Assembly: GCF_003600835.1 (NCBI RefSeq)
Contig: NZ_NQYC01000002.1
Span: 190,001 to 254,000 of the forward strand
DNA: 64,000 nucleotides
Reading direction: 5' to 3'
Source: Bacillus sp. PK3_68
GTDB taxonomy: Bacteria; Bacillota; Bacilli; Bacillales; Domibacillaceae
Positions 19,455 to 27,195 of this stretch are shown here, in pieces. The notes below the pieces were generated by a model. The model saw only the letters and a list, made by a program, of their open reading frames with translations, did not search any database and was not told the DNA's origin. Within the stretch, counting starts at the first letter, position 1. Each line of letters opens with the position of its first letter. The position numbers and the translations under genes were made by a program.

Positions 19455-19549
19455 ACGTTCGTAAATGATTTTTGTACTTAAACGAACGTGAAAAACAGCC
19501 TTTTTTGGTCAAAAAACAACCGTTCGTAAAAGTGTACTTTTACGAACGG
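19455..19549. other. res-like recombination site of the resolvase
   Basis: Two inverted-repeat subsites lie 47 bp upstream of the resolvase start. Site II-like: ACGTTCGT ... ACGAACGT, 35 bp overall (19455-19489). Site I-like: CCGTTCGTAAAAGT and ACTTTTACGAACGG flank a central GT, 30 bp (19520-19549). Arm sequence, lengths (near 28-30 and 34-35 bp) and order, with the symmetric crossover-type site farthest from the gene, match subsites I and II of Tn3-family res. Subsite III is not clear. Confidence 0.7.
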
Positions 19550-19594
19550 GGTTTCTTACGAATATATTATTAAAAATATTTCTTTTTATAAAAA

Positions 19595-19629
19595 TAAAGG
19601 TTGATTTCTGATAGAGAAATCAACCTTTA
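19595..19629 (-). terminator. terminator after the 121-residue protein gene
   Basis: TAAAGGTTGATTTCT, a 5-nt loop (GATAG) and AGAAATCAACCTTTA form a perfect 15-bp stem ending 4 bp from the stop codon at 19634. Confidence 0.85.
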
Positions 19630-19633
19630 CAAC

Positions 19634-19999
19634 TTATTGAAAAATAAGGAAACATTGTTTATTCTTAATTGCCTCAACCTGATTACCATATACTTGTTCT
19701 GTATAATCAATCCATTTATAATTCTGTAGTTTTCTTTCTAGCTTTTCGTTTATTTCATCTTCAATTTCGTGCATCAATTTCATCGTTTCATCTAACGACA
19801 TATTAAAGCGATTGGCTGCCTGCTGGTGCGGTAATTGCTCTTTGAGAAGAGTTAGAAATTGTTCCTTCGTATCGGATTGTTGGGCTAAACTATCTTCCAT
19901 ACCTTCAATAAATTGATAAAGCCTTCTTTTATTCTTTGGTAGAGAAGCCACAATATTTCTCGCGAAAATCTCCATTATTTTCTCATTCACTACAAACAA
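19634..19999 (-). CDS. conserved-looking hypothetical protein with HTH-like segment
   Basis: 121 residues, highly charged, soluble. The middle (HQQAANRFNMSLDETMKLMHEIEDEINEKLE) resembles the helix-turn-helix and following helix of sigma-factor-like or sporulation regulators. I do not recognise the family. It has its own strong terminator and lies between the res-like site and the zinc-responsive ribosomal protein genes, so it may be cargo of the element that carried the resolvase. Confidence 0.5.
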   Translation of the reverse strand: MFVVNEKIMEIFARNIVASLPKNKRRLYQFIEGMEDSLAQQSDTKEQFLTLLKEQLPHQQAANRFNMSLDETMKLMHEIEDEINEKLERKLQNYKWIDYTEQVYGNQVEAIKNKQCFLIFQ

Positions 20000-20123
20000 C
20001 CATCTTTCCCTTAGTATTCAAAATCATTTGTATCCAACTTTTTGGCTGGCCTTTCTATCAATTTTCAATAACATTCTTAACATACATCAAACAGGAATTT
20101 GTAAGCGTTACACTTACGGTGTT
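20000..20123. other. short spacer, no feature recognised
   Basis: AT-rich spacer between the hypothetical gene and rpsN2. No convincing promoter or hairpin. Confidence 0.4.
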
Positions 20124-20393
20124 TTACCAACTTGATTTTTTAACCCCAGGGATCTGCCCCTTATGTGCGAATTCGCGAAAAGCAATACGGGACATTTTAA
20201 ACTTTCTTAGGTAGCCTCTAGGTCTCCCAGTAACTTGGCAACGGTTATGAAGCCTGGAAGGTGCTGAATCACGAGGAAGCTTACTTAATGCAACATAATC
20301 TCCTTTTTCTTTCAATTCTCTTCTTAAATCCGCATATTTTTCTACCATCTTTTGTCTTTTGAGCTCTTTTACAACTTTCGATTTCTTTGCCAC
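20124..20393 (-). CDS. rpsN: 30S ribosomal protein S14, zinc-independent paralogue
   Basis: 89 residues. The length and the single cysteine ([10 protein letters not shown]) mark the C-minus, zinc-independent form; zinc-binding S14 of Bacillus has 61 residues and two CxxC motifs. In Bacillus subtilis the equivalent (rpsNB, yhzA) is expressed when Zur senses zinc shortage and replaces the zinc form in the ribosome. GTG start with AGGAGG 9 nt upstream. A Zur-box-like sequence lies 26-46 bp upstream. Same strand as rpmE2 and rpmG, forming a zinc-sparing ribosome cluster. Confidence 0.95.
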   Translation of the reverse strand: MAKKSKVVKELKRQKMVEKYADLRRELKEKGDYVALSKLPRDSAPSRLHNRCQVTGRPRGYLRKFKMSRIAFREFAHKGQIPGVKKSSW

Positions 20394-20418
20394 TTATGTT
20401 TACCTCCTGAATTTTTTC

Positions 20419-20439
20419 AAGTAATCATCATGACGATTT
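20419..20439 (-). promoter_or_regulatory. Zur-box-like sequence upstream of rpsN2
   Basis: Minus strand AAATCGTCATGATGATTAC has a good left half of the Zur consensus (AAATCGTAATN) and a weak right half. Its position between rpmE2 and rpsN2 fits separate zinc control of rpsN2. Confidence 0.45.
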
Positions 20440-20537
20440 AAAAAGCAGACTCTTTAAAGTAAAATAACTGGGCTAACTGTTTTTCTCAACTACCTAGATT
20501 CTAAGCAAAGAACGAATTTAGATAGTAAGTGACTGAT

Positions 20538-20791
20538 TTATTCTTTTTCTTTCATATTATATCTTTCAAGGAAGCGATCCACTCTCCCGCCTTTATCTGC
20601 AAATTTTTGCTTGCCTGTATAAAACGGATGTGTATCAGAGCTGACCTCTACCTTAATTAGTGGATACGTATTTCCATCTTCCCAAACAATCGTTTCATTC
20701 GATTTTTTGTAGACCCCGTTAAGAATTTATAGCCACTATTCACGTCCATAAATACCACTTTTTCATAGTTTGGATGCAAGTTTGGTTTCAT
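20538..20791 (-). pseudogene. rpmE2: 50S ribosomal protein L31 type B (rpmE2), frameshifted at a T6 run
   Basis: From ATG 20791 the protein reads [20 protein letters not shown]...FLTGSTK; after the T6 run at 20703-20708 the frame changes. With one more base it continues [20 protein letters not shown]...[22 protein letters not shown] to the stop at 20538, giving 84 residues, normal for the type B, zinc-free L31 (no CxxC). In Bacillus subtilis the homologue YtiA displaces zinc-loaded L31 under zinc limitation. GAGGTGAT precedes the ATG and a Zur-like box lies about 35 bp upstream. A one-base homopolymer loss in an otherwise perfect gene could be a read error. Confidence 0.88.
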
Positions 20792-20825
20792 GCTATCACC
20801 TCAAAATAAATTTTTTCATTATTGA

Positions 20826-20846
20826 TAATCAAAATCATTACGTTTT
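20826..20846 (-). promoter_or_regulatory. Zur-box-like operator of rpmE2
   Basis: Minus strand AAAACGTAATGATTTTGATT keeps 16-17 of 20 Zur-box positions, with the ATT-rich centre intact. It lies 35 bp upstream of the rpmE2 ATG. Confidence 0.6.
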
Positions 20847-20977
20847 AAGAAAAGAACTAAACCCTACTGGCTTAACTTGATGACTATGAAGCTTATCCCA
20901 TTGAGACTTTTTTATTGGTTCATCAAGCTAATTACATACACCGATTTAAAGAAATGCCTATTTCCTAAAGATATAGC

Positions 20978-21127
20978 TTATTTTGTTTCACGATGTAGTG
21001 TATGTCTTTTTAAGCGAGGACTATACTTTTTCAATTCCAGACGCTCTGGATTTGTACGCTTATTTTTGGTCGTGATATAATTTTTATCTCCCGTTTCCGT
21101 ACATGCTAATGTAATGTTTACTCTCAT
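20978..21127 (-). CDS. rpmG: 50S ribosomal protein L33, zinc-independent paralogue
   Basis: 49 residues: [21 protein letters not shown] ... [21 protein letters not shown]. The order and motifs are those of L33, but the usual CxxC...CxxC zinc ribbon is reduced to a single cysteine, marking the zinc-free form induced in zinc limitation (rpmGC type). The start follows AGGAGG at 21135-21140. No clear Zur box sits immediately upstream, so it may be read from the FAD-enzyme promoter or have a divergent operator. Confidence 0.93.
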   Translation of the reverse strand: MRVNITLACTETGDKNYITTKNKRTNPERLELKKYSPRLKRHTLHRETK

Positions 21128-21280
21128 TATCATATCCTCCTCTATTAATTAAACTTCTATAAACAGTGAAACAGGGGCTTTGAATGAGGACCAGTCTTTT
21201 TTCAGTTCTTCCTTTCTATTGGAGATTAAAATCCCTTGGAAAGAACAAAGATTCTAACTAAAAAATGATCAATAAAATGT

Positions 21281-22456
21281 TTATAAACTGCTAACAATCC
21301 GTTCCGCTGCTTGGCGAGCTCCGGAAATATTACGAGCAATCGGTCCCATTTCAAGTTCGGCTAAAGCTCCCGTTACATATAGATTGGGTCCCCATTGCAA
21401 TGATTTTGACAAAATGGGATAGCCACACTCTGCACATTGTAAACGATGGTTGTGAATCATTGGCGTTAACCATTCTCTTCCTGGTAAAGTTGGCTTGAAA
21501 CCGGTCGCTAATAAAACGGTGCCCGTCTGATGAATCATATGGTTTTGTTCATCATACAACATGATCTGACCGTTGCTTATCATAGCCTGTTTAACCTGCC
21601 CATCCGCTATATGCAGGCTGCCTTGACGAACACAACGTAATAGCTTTACATACAAGTCACGTGGAGTAGAGCCTTTATGGCGTGCGGTCATGATTTGTTG
21701 CCGGCGTTTCTTGTAGCTTGATAATTGATGGAAAGGTCGCTGATTTTTGGGTCCCAACCAACCAGGATCACTGTCAAAATCATAAAGGCGAAACGGATGT
21801 CGTTTTAATAACGTTACATCCTTTGGAAACAAAGTACTTAATTTTATAGCTAGGTGAACAGATGTGATGCCTCCGCCGATAATTGTAAGGGGATATTCCA
21901 ATTGCTCAAAGTTTGGCAAATCAGAATCAAAAATATGGTACACGGAAGAACCCGGTGCTTGTTTTAACCTTTCTGCCCACTCGGGCCAAGACGGCTGTTC
22001 ACCAATCCCTATAGCTAATACTAAATTCTTCCCTCTTAGTTCTCGGCCGTTATGTAGTTCAACGCTCCAGCCGTTTCCCATTCGTTTAACATCCCGCACT
22101 CGTCCTTGGATCCAAGCTTTATGGATCAACAACTCGTCAATGATATGTTTACAATGCTCATTGAATACTTGCAGAGAGGGACGTTTATATATTCCGTAAA
22201 AAGCAGTATTCCAATCATAAGATTCACTTTTTACAAACGCTTGCAGACTAAATGGTTCAACATCTAAATGATGAACAAACGGAGAGCGCAAATAAGGCAT
22301 TGAGATAAGATTTGTGCAACGTTTCCAGTTTTTGAGCGGTTCAGAATGCGGATCGATAATCGCAAGATTATCAATCGATGTTTTTTCTCGGTTAAGTAAA
22401 AAGGTTGCCATTGTAATACCCTGAATCCCTCCACCAACAATCATCCATTCATACAT
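21281..22456 (-). CDS. FAD/NAD(P)-binding oxidoreductase, probably zinc-starvation regulated
   Basis: 391 residues with two dinucleotide folds: MIVGGGIQGITMA at the N-terminus and LTIIGGGITSVHLA near residue 195, plus LLATGFKPTLPG, the FAD-binding ATG motif. The arrangement is that of flavin monooxygenases of the lysine/ornithine N-hydroxylase or YpdA-like kind. A CAECG motif near the C-terminus could bind metal or be redox active. A Zur-like box lies directly upstream (22480-22500) and the gene sits between zinT and zinc-free ribosomal proteins, so a role in zinc acquisition or zinc-sparing metabolism is likely. The substrate is unknown. Confidence 0.75.
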   Translation of the reverse strand: MYEWMIVGGGIQGITMATFLLNREKTSIDNLAIIDPHSEPLKNWKRCTNLISMPYLRSPFVHHLDVEPFSLQAFVKSESYDWNTAFYGIYKRPSLQVFNEHCKHIIDELLIHKAWIQGRVRDVKRMGNGWSVELHNGRELRGKNLVLAIGIGEQPSWPEWAERLKQAPGSSVYHIFDSDLPNFEQLEYPLTIIGGGITSVHLAIKLSTLFPKDVTLLKRHPFRLYDFDSDPGWLGPKNQRPFHQLSSYKKRRQQIMTARHKGSTPRDLYVKLLRCVRQGSLHIADGQVKQAMISNGQIMLYDEQNHMIHQTGTVLLATGFKPTLPGREWLTPMIHNHRLQCAECGYPILSKSLQWGPNLYVTGALAELEMGPIARNISGARQAAERIVSSL

Positions 22457-22479
22457 AGATATGCTCTCCTTCTGCGCTT

Positions 22480-22500
22480 AAATCGTAATCTTTTCGATTT
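22480..22500 (-). promoter_or_regulatory. Zur-like operator of the FAD enzyme gene
   Basis: AAATCGTAATC-TTTTCGATTT differs from the perfect palindrome upstream of zinT at two positions. It lies 23 bp from the start codon and 5 bp downstream of a TATAAT (minus, 22511-22506), the same geometry as at zinT. Confidence 0.7.
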
Positions 22501-22921
22501 AGATGATTATAATTGATAATTTATCACCTTTTTTGAAAAAGAACAAGTAGAATCATTATTATTTATCAATAAATCGTAATGATTCTGTTTTATAAACTGG
22601 ATATTAGCAGCTTAGAAAAAGTTTGACAATTATGAAGCTTTTATCTTAACTAATATCTCCTTTAGGTAAACTCTGAAAGTTAATAACTGTCTATTGTAAG
22701 GAATTGTAACTCAGCTCTAATGCATTTCTTCTGTCTCACTACTGTTTCTTAGTACGCCTATAAGTTTGGATAGAACAACAACCTTCATTCCATGGTTTTC
22801 TTTCTCCTTATATAACTGAAATAAATAGCTCTTGCTATACCTTTCTCATGCCGTTAAGTGTTTCTTGATCATAATAAATGATCGCTAAAAACTTCCTTTA
22901 GTGGAATCGGTGTTTCTTTAC
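22501..22921. other. divergent intergenic region between the FAD enzyme and zinT
   Basis: About 420 bp without an open frame. It contains TATAAT for the leftward gene and a third, weaker Zur-like sequence (AAATCGTAATGATTCTG, 22571-22587) about 115 bp from either unit's start site. The rest is AT-rich with no recognised feature. Confidence 0.5.
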
Positions 22922-22974
22922 TTGACGTTCATGAAGTGTATATGTATAATTCTAAATCGTAATCATTACGATTT
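22922..22974 (+). promoter_or_regulatory. zinT promoter with perfect Zur box
   Basis: TTGACG (22922-22927), a 17-bp spacer and TATAAT (22945-22950) form a strong sigma-A promoter. Four bases further on lies a 21-bp perfect palindrome (22954-22974) with core TCGTAAT-C-ATTACGA flanked by AAA and TTT, identical to the Bacillus Zur consensus. Zur-Zn bound there would block the start site. Confidence 0.93.
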
Positions 22975-22991
22975 TTGAAAGGGGAATATAA

Positions 22992-23735
22992 GTGAAAGTT
23001 TCATTCACAAAGAGGTTAAGTATATTCATTATTAGTTTGCTGCTGGCAGGGTGTCAAACTGCAGATTCATCCGAAGGCAAATCTGTTGATAATGCCTCAT
23101 TAGTTGCAGAAGGCTCTTCCCAAACGCAGAAGAAAACATCTGAGGATCCTTCACATGAAAGTGAACACGATCATACTCATGTGCATAATGAAAAAGCAGA
23201 ACGAATTTATGATGGATACTTTGAAGACAGCCAAGTGAAGGATCGTCCACTCTCCGATTGGGAAGGAGACTGGCAATCTGTATATCCATATCTACAAAAT
23301 GGTTCGTTTGACGAGGTATTCGCTCATAAAGCGGAACATGAGGGTGACATGACAGCTGAAGAATATAAGGAGTATTACAATGAAGGATACCAAACGGATG
23401 TTGAACGTATTGTGATTCAAGAAGATACTGTAACATTTTTCAAAAACAAAAAAGAATACTCTGGTAAGTATATTTATGATGGATACGAAATTCTAACATA
23501 CGAGGCGGGAAATAGAGGAGTAAGATACATATTTAAATTAGATCAAGAAGCGAAAGAACTGCCGCGTTATATCCAATTTAGTGATCATAGTATCTATCCA
23601 AATAAAGCTAGTCACTACCATCTGTATTGGGGCGACGACCGTGAGGCTTTATTGGATGAAGTAACAAACTGGCCTACCTACTATCCTTCGGAAATGGATG
23701 GGCATGAGATTGCCCATGAGATGATGGCACATTAA
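22992..23735 (+). CDS. zinT: ZinT family zinc-binding lipoprotein
   Basis: 247 residues. A signal peptide with lipobox (SLLLAGC) is followed by a linker containing a His-rich zinc patch (HESEHDHTHVH, about residues 55-65). The ZinT/YodA domain follows (DRPLSDWEGDWQSVYPYLQNG ... YIQFSDHSIYPNKASHYHLYWGDD), with the family histidines near HYHLYWG and the C-terminal HEIAHEMMAH. It captures extracellular zinc and passes it to a ZnuABC-type importer, which is not in this window. A perfect Zur box covers its start site. Confidence 0.95.
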   Translation: MKVSFTKRLSIFIISLLLAGCQTADSSEGKSVDNASLVAEGSSQTQKKTSEDPSHESEHDHTHVHNEKAERIYDGYFEDSQVKDRPLSDWEGDWQSVYPYLQNGSFDEVFAHKAEHEGDMTAEEYKEYYNEGYQTDVERIVIQEDTVTFFKNKKEYSGKYIYDGYEILTYEAGNRGVRYIFKLDQEAKELPRYIQFSDHSIYPNKASHYHLYWGDDREALLDEVTNWPTYYPSEMDGHEIAHEMMAH

Positions 23736-23800
23736 ATTAGAGTATAACTATTACTTAGACAAGTGTGTGTACTGTGAGGATTACCGATCATGCATCTTCA

Positions 23801-23837
23801 GTAAAAGAAAGTTAGACAACTTCTAACTTTCTTTTAC
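23801..23837 (+). terminator. terminator after zinT
   Basis: GTAAAAGAAAGTTAG, a 7-nt loop and CTAACTTTCTTTTAC form a 15-bp perfect stem 65 bp behind the zinT stop. Confidence 0.85.
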
Positions 23838-24039
23838 TGTCAATTTGGACACAAGAGAAAACACCTCTCATTGTTTATCAAACGGCTAACAGTTAAAGTG
23901 CACATTAGTAGTACTCCTATTCATATTCTCAACGAACTGTTCATCAAGCGTATCACAAGCAAGTTAAGAATTGATCGTCAGTGACAAGATGTTAAGTTAA
24001 CAGTTAATTTTTATCGTTCATTTATCGACATATTTCGAT

Positions 24040-24115
24040 ATGGCAAAATACCTGGATGGGCAAATTTTACGAAAGTAAGAGACGCAAAGCCACGGACCTA
24101 ATGTAGCTTTGGAAT
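24040..24115 (+). promoter_or_regulatory. degenerate c-di-GMP-I (GEMM) riboswitch-like RNA
   Basis: GGGCAAA-TTTTACGAAAGTAA-GA-GACGCAAAGCC-ACGG-ACCTAA reproduces the ligand-pocket half of the class I c-di-GMP riboswitch: the GGGCAAA strand, the P2 hairpin with its GAAA tetraloop, GACGCAAAGCC and CCTAA. The P3 hairpin that normally follows is reduced to TGTAGC, and an outer P1 stem is hard to draw. There is no gene downstream on the same strand, only a terminator, so it appears to be an orphan or decaying switch. Confidence 0.6.
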
Positions 24116-24165
24116 AAAGTTTAATTGAAATAATGTTATTAACCTTGATAAATGAACAAAAGAAA

Positions 24166-24204
24166 AGAGCATGTTTTGAAAAAAGATTAATCAAAACATG
24201 CTCT
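24166..24204 (+). terminator. terminator behind the riboswitch-like RNA
   Basis: AGAGCATGTTTTGA and TCAAAACATGCTCT form a perfect 14-bp stem with an A-rich 11-nt loop. It lies 50 bp after the riboswitch-like core with no open reading frame of note between, so transcription would end as a short leader RNA. It could also serve the leftward SDR unit. Confidence 0.7.
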
Positions 24205-24398
24205 CCTTGTGTTAAATTGAATGATTCTTTTATAAAAAAGTTTGATCATTTTTTGTTCTTTCTTCAACAAAAGCACCCTATAGTTTAAGTGTATTTCTTC
24301 ACAAACTTATCCCCATTTACAGTTCTTTTATTAAAGAATTACTGCCCCGTTTGTAACATTACATAAAAAAGCTACCAAATAGCAGTTAAGATTACATA

Positions 24399-25196
24399 TT
24401 AATAAATGGTTGGAACCATTCCTCCATCCATACGGATTGGAGATCCCTTAAATGCAGACGCATATGGACTACATAAGAATGTAGCTAGTCTCCCTATTTC
24501 CAGCGGCTTAATAAATCGCTGTATTTCAGATTGAGGTAGATTATTAATCATAAATTGCCTTTCTTTTTCTGAAAAAGGCATGTTATCATTATTGTAAATA
24601 CCCTCAATAATTTGTTGTACATTTTCAGAAAGCGTTGGTCCAGGCATAATCGTATTGATTGTAACTTCGGTTCCTTTTGTTAATTTAGATAAGCTTTTTG
24701 ACAATGATAAAAGCATGGATTTTGTCATACAATACTGAGGCATCTGTCCAGAAGGCATTACTGCTTCTTCACTTGCAATAAAGATAATGCGGCCATCGTT
24801 ATTTCCCAACATTTTAGTTAAATAATATTTGGATAGTCCATTTGCAGCTAATACGTTAGTACGGAAGTATTTTTCCCATATTTCATCGGTAACATCTTCA
24901 TATTGCATAATTTCATATATTCCCATGTTGTTAACTAAAATATCAACATTGGGGAATTTTTTTAATAACGCTTCTCTTTGTTGTGCATCAACAATATTAG
25001 CTGTAGCATTTTTAGGAGAAGTAGCTGGGAAAGCTGTTTTAATTTCCTTTACAGTTCGTTCTACCTCTTCATAATTACGTCCATTTATAAGAACGTTAAC
25101 TCCTTCTTTGGCCAGTTCTATGGCAATTGCTTTACCTATTCCTTTTGAGGAGCCTGTAACTAAGGCTGTTTTATTGTTTAATCCCATTTCCATCAT
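24399..25196 (-). CDS. SDR family NAD(P)-dependent oxidoreductase
   Basis: 265 residues. The cofactor loop TGSSKGIG (residues about 15-22), the structural NNMG, the catalytic SASE-type Ser (FIASEEAV) and YCMTK (Tyr and Lys of the YxxxK motif) are all present, as is the C-terminal GSPIRMDGG loop of classical SDRs. The substrate cannot be read from sequence. It follows an AraC-type regulator gene by 33 bp on the same strand and may be part of that regulator's unit. GGAGGAG lies before the ATG. Confidence 0.93.
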   Translation of the reverse strand: MMEMGLNNKTALVTGSSKGIGKAIAIELAKEGVNVLINGRNYEEVERTVKEIKTAFPATSPKNATANIVDAQQREALLKKFPNVDILVNNMGIYEIMQYEDVTDEIWEKYFRTNVLAANGLSKYYLTKMLGNNDGRIIFIASEEAVMPSGQMPQYCMTKSMLLSLSKSLSKLTKGTEVTINTIMPGPTLSENVQQIIEGIYNNDNMPFSEKERQFMINNLPQSEIQRFIKPLEIGRLATFLCSPYASAFKGSPIRMDGGMVPTIY

Positions 25197-25229
25197 ATAC
25201 TCCTCCTTTACTTTTCATTAAAGACGGTT

Positions 25230-26243
25230 TCAGTTTATTGAATTTATACTTACATATTCAGTACGCCAATTCGAAGGGGTATTACCTTCCCAACAGCGAA
25301 AGGCTCGATAGAACGAGCTCTGATCTTTATACCCTACAAGAAAAGCCACTTCTTTAATGTCTAAAGAAGGATTTGCCAAGTACTCTCTTGCCTGTTCATG
25401 GCGGGCTTCTCTCAACAGCTGTTTGAAGCTTGTTCGTTCGTCAGTTAGCCGGCGCTGTAAGGTACGTTCGCTCATTCCCAACTCACTTGCTACATCTTGT
25501 ATTTCTAGTCGTTCTCCTGTTAAACTGCGTTTCAATATCCACTTAACTATCTCTGTTATAGAGTGACTGCGTCGCTGCTCTTCCAACGTTTGGTCCAATA
25601 CGGGAGTTAGCATTTCCAGTAATTCAGCATTGTAAGAAGCAAATGGGCGATCCAAATCTCCTCTATGCAATGTCAATCTGTTACATTTTGCACCAGTCTG
25701 GATAGGACAGCCAAAGTAATCTTCAATTCCTTGTACTTGAGTCATTGTATGTTTAAATTCTACTAAGCTCGCTTTTAAAGGCAAACCAGTACCTCGTCGC
25801 CCTAGTTCCAGTAAAAATGCAAGCGTAGTTCCAACAAGCAACGGTGGTCCAGGTTGATCAGTATCCAGCCATTCCACTTCAATTGTACAGCTTACGCCTT
25901 CCTCCACAATTCGAATATTTTCAGGAGGACACATTTCCTTATAACGAGCCATTCTCGTTAGAGCATCCCGGTAGTCACGAGCATGGTAAGCTGCCAGTAC
26001 AGACGGTGGATATTGAGCTGTTTCAAATACTGTCGGGAGCTTAATTATCCCATCTTCCATGTCACCGATAATATCGGAATATGCTTGCCATATTGCGAAA
26101 TATTCCTCAGTACTAACAACAGATTCAGTGATTACGGTAAGTGGCATTTTTGCTTTCCTAACCACATCTTGAGCCGCAATTCCAAGTTGATACAGTCCTG
26201 CCCAAAATCCATCCGGTATTCTAATACGAGTATGTGAAGTCAT
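25230..26243 (-). CDS. AraC family transcriptional regulator
   Basis: 337 residues. The N-terminal two-thirds corresponds to the arabinose-binding-like effector domain of the OruR/ArgR-type AraC branch (PDGFWAGLYQLGI...); the C-terminal about 100 residues contain two helix-turn-helix motifs (LEIQDVASELGMSERTLQRRL and DIKEVAFLVGYKDQSSFYRAF). It is the first gene of a unit with the SDR gene. GGTGTAATATATG precedes it. A truncated second SDR fragment lies divergently upstream, so the regulator may originally have controlled both. Confidence 0.9.
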   Translation of the reverse strand: MTSHTRIRIPDGFWAGLYQLGIAAQDVVRKAKMPLTVITESVVSTEEYFAIWQAYSDIIGDMEDGIIKLPTVFETAQYPPSVLAAYHARDYRDALTRMARYKEMCPPENIRIVEEGVSCTIEVEWLDTDQPGPPLLVGTTLAFLLELGRRGTGLPLKASLVEFKHTMTQVQGIEDYFGCPIQTGAKCNRLTLHRGDLDRPFASYNAELLEMLTPVLDQTLEEQRRSHSITEIVKWILKRSLTGERLEIQDVASELGMSERTLQRRLTDERTSFKQLLREARHEQAREYLANPSLDIKEVAFLVGYKDQSSFYRAFRCWEGNTPSNWRTEYVSINSIN

Positions 26244-26404
26244 ATATTACACCTCTCTATCTATCAACACATTAACGTTTTTTAGAAAATGAACGCAGCT
26301 AAGTTTGTTAACGGGATAGTTATTTCATTTTACTTATATAATACGGTTCTGTAACTAGCATAAAACGACAATACACTAGCAATAGACGTCAAATAATTAA
26401 TGAG

Positions 26405-26662
26405 CTTCCGGTATACAGTGCGACCAAATTTACTGTACGCGCTATTACGGAAGGTTTACGCCAAGAGGAGTCTCCCACTTCTTATATCCGTACAACGAAC
26501 ATCTCACCAGGAATGACAGCAACTGGAGTTCTTGATGAATCTCAAGATTATCTTAGCATTTCACCTTACAGTGTGGCTCAAGCTATTGCATTTACTATCA
26601 ATGAACCCGATGTTGCTGGAGTAAATGAGATTGTCATTAGACCGACGTTACAATCTGTATAG
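26405..26662 (+). pseudogene. C-terminal SDR fragment (truncated)
   Basis: An 86-codon open stretch without start reads LPVYSATKFTVRAITEGLRQE...TTNISPGMTATGVLDESQD...EIVIRPTLQSV and stops at 26662. YSATK is the catalytic YxxxK motif of short-chain dehydrogenases; the nucleotide-binding half is absent. It is divergent from the intact AraC/SDR pair and is not a copy of that SDR. A recent truncation of a second, YdfG-type SDR is likely. Confidence 0.8.
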
Positions 26663-26817
26663 AATATGTGTTCTAGAACAAATGCTCTTGCATGTTATCA
26701 TGAAGGGTATTCTTATAAAATTAAATCCAACTTGATTTACTCCTTCTTAAACTATCCTGCCCGTTAGTAGAGGAAGGATTTTTAAACAACTTTATTATCT
26801 CTGCACATCATCATAAA

Positions 26818-26864
26818 AAACACTCTATATTTTGTACATACTTTGTACAAAATATAGAGTGTTT
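26818..26864. terminator. 21-bp perfect inverted repeat, bidirectional terminator
   Basis: AAACACTCTATATTTTGTACA, a 5-nt loop (TACTT) and its exact complement. A-tails and T-tails flank both sides. It separates the rightward SDR fragment from a leftward small gene. The arm length is unusually long for a simple terminator. Confidence 0.7.
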
Positions 26865-26889
26865 ACTTTTCTATAAACATAGCTGGATT

Positions 26890-27114
26890 TTAAGGATATG
26901 TGAATTCCAAACTAATTGTATGTGTTGTGGTCATTCCAGTTATATGAACTTTAGCACTGCTCCAAGCTCTTGAACTAGCCTGTCCAGTGGCAAAAAAGTT
27001 ATATCCCCATCCAGTAGTATATGAGAAAGTATTTGACGTTGGAGCTTTAGACAGGCTTTTACCATGTATAGATCCAGAATGCGCATTAACGTATAAAGAA
27101 AAAAGTACTATCAA
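26890..27114 (-). CDS. small secreted protein of unknown function
   Basis: 74 residues from a TTG start at 27114 with AAGGGGGAT 7 nt upstream. It has a short hydrophobic N-terminus (IVLFSLYVNAHSG) and a Ser/Thr/Gly/aromatic-rich body (SYTTGWGYNFFATGQASSRAW) ending in beta-like ISLEFTYP. The composition fits an exported beta-sheet peptide such as a bacteriocin-like or surface protein, but no family is recognised. The N-terminal charged part of a signal peptide is missing, so a truncated gene is possible. Confidence 0.4.
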   Translation of the reverse strand: MIVLFSLYVNAHSGSIHGKSLSKAPTSNTFSYTTGWGYNFFATGQASSRAWSSAKVHITGMTTTHTISLEFTYP

Positions 27115-27195
27115 TGCTTATCCCCCTTAATCTTTTACCTGAAAAGCGCCCGTTTACGGATATAGGTCACTGACTATCCTTCAACGATTACCCAA

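Noticed and set aside
24132-24283. Small frame (about 49 codons) downstream of the riboswitch-like RNA
   Set aside because: No ribosome binding site, and it reads through the 14-bp terminator stem, so it is unlikely to be the gene controlled by the riboswitch.
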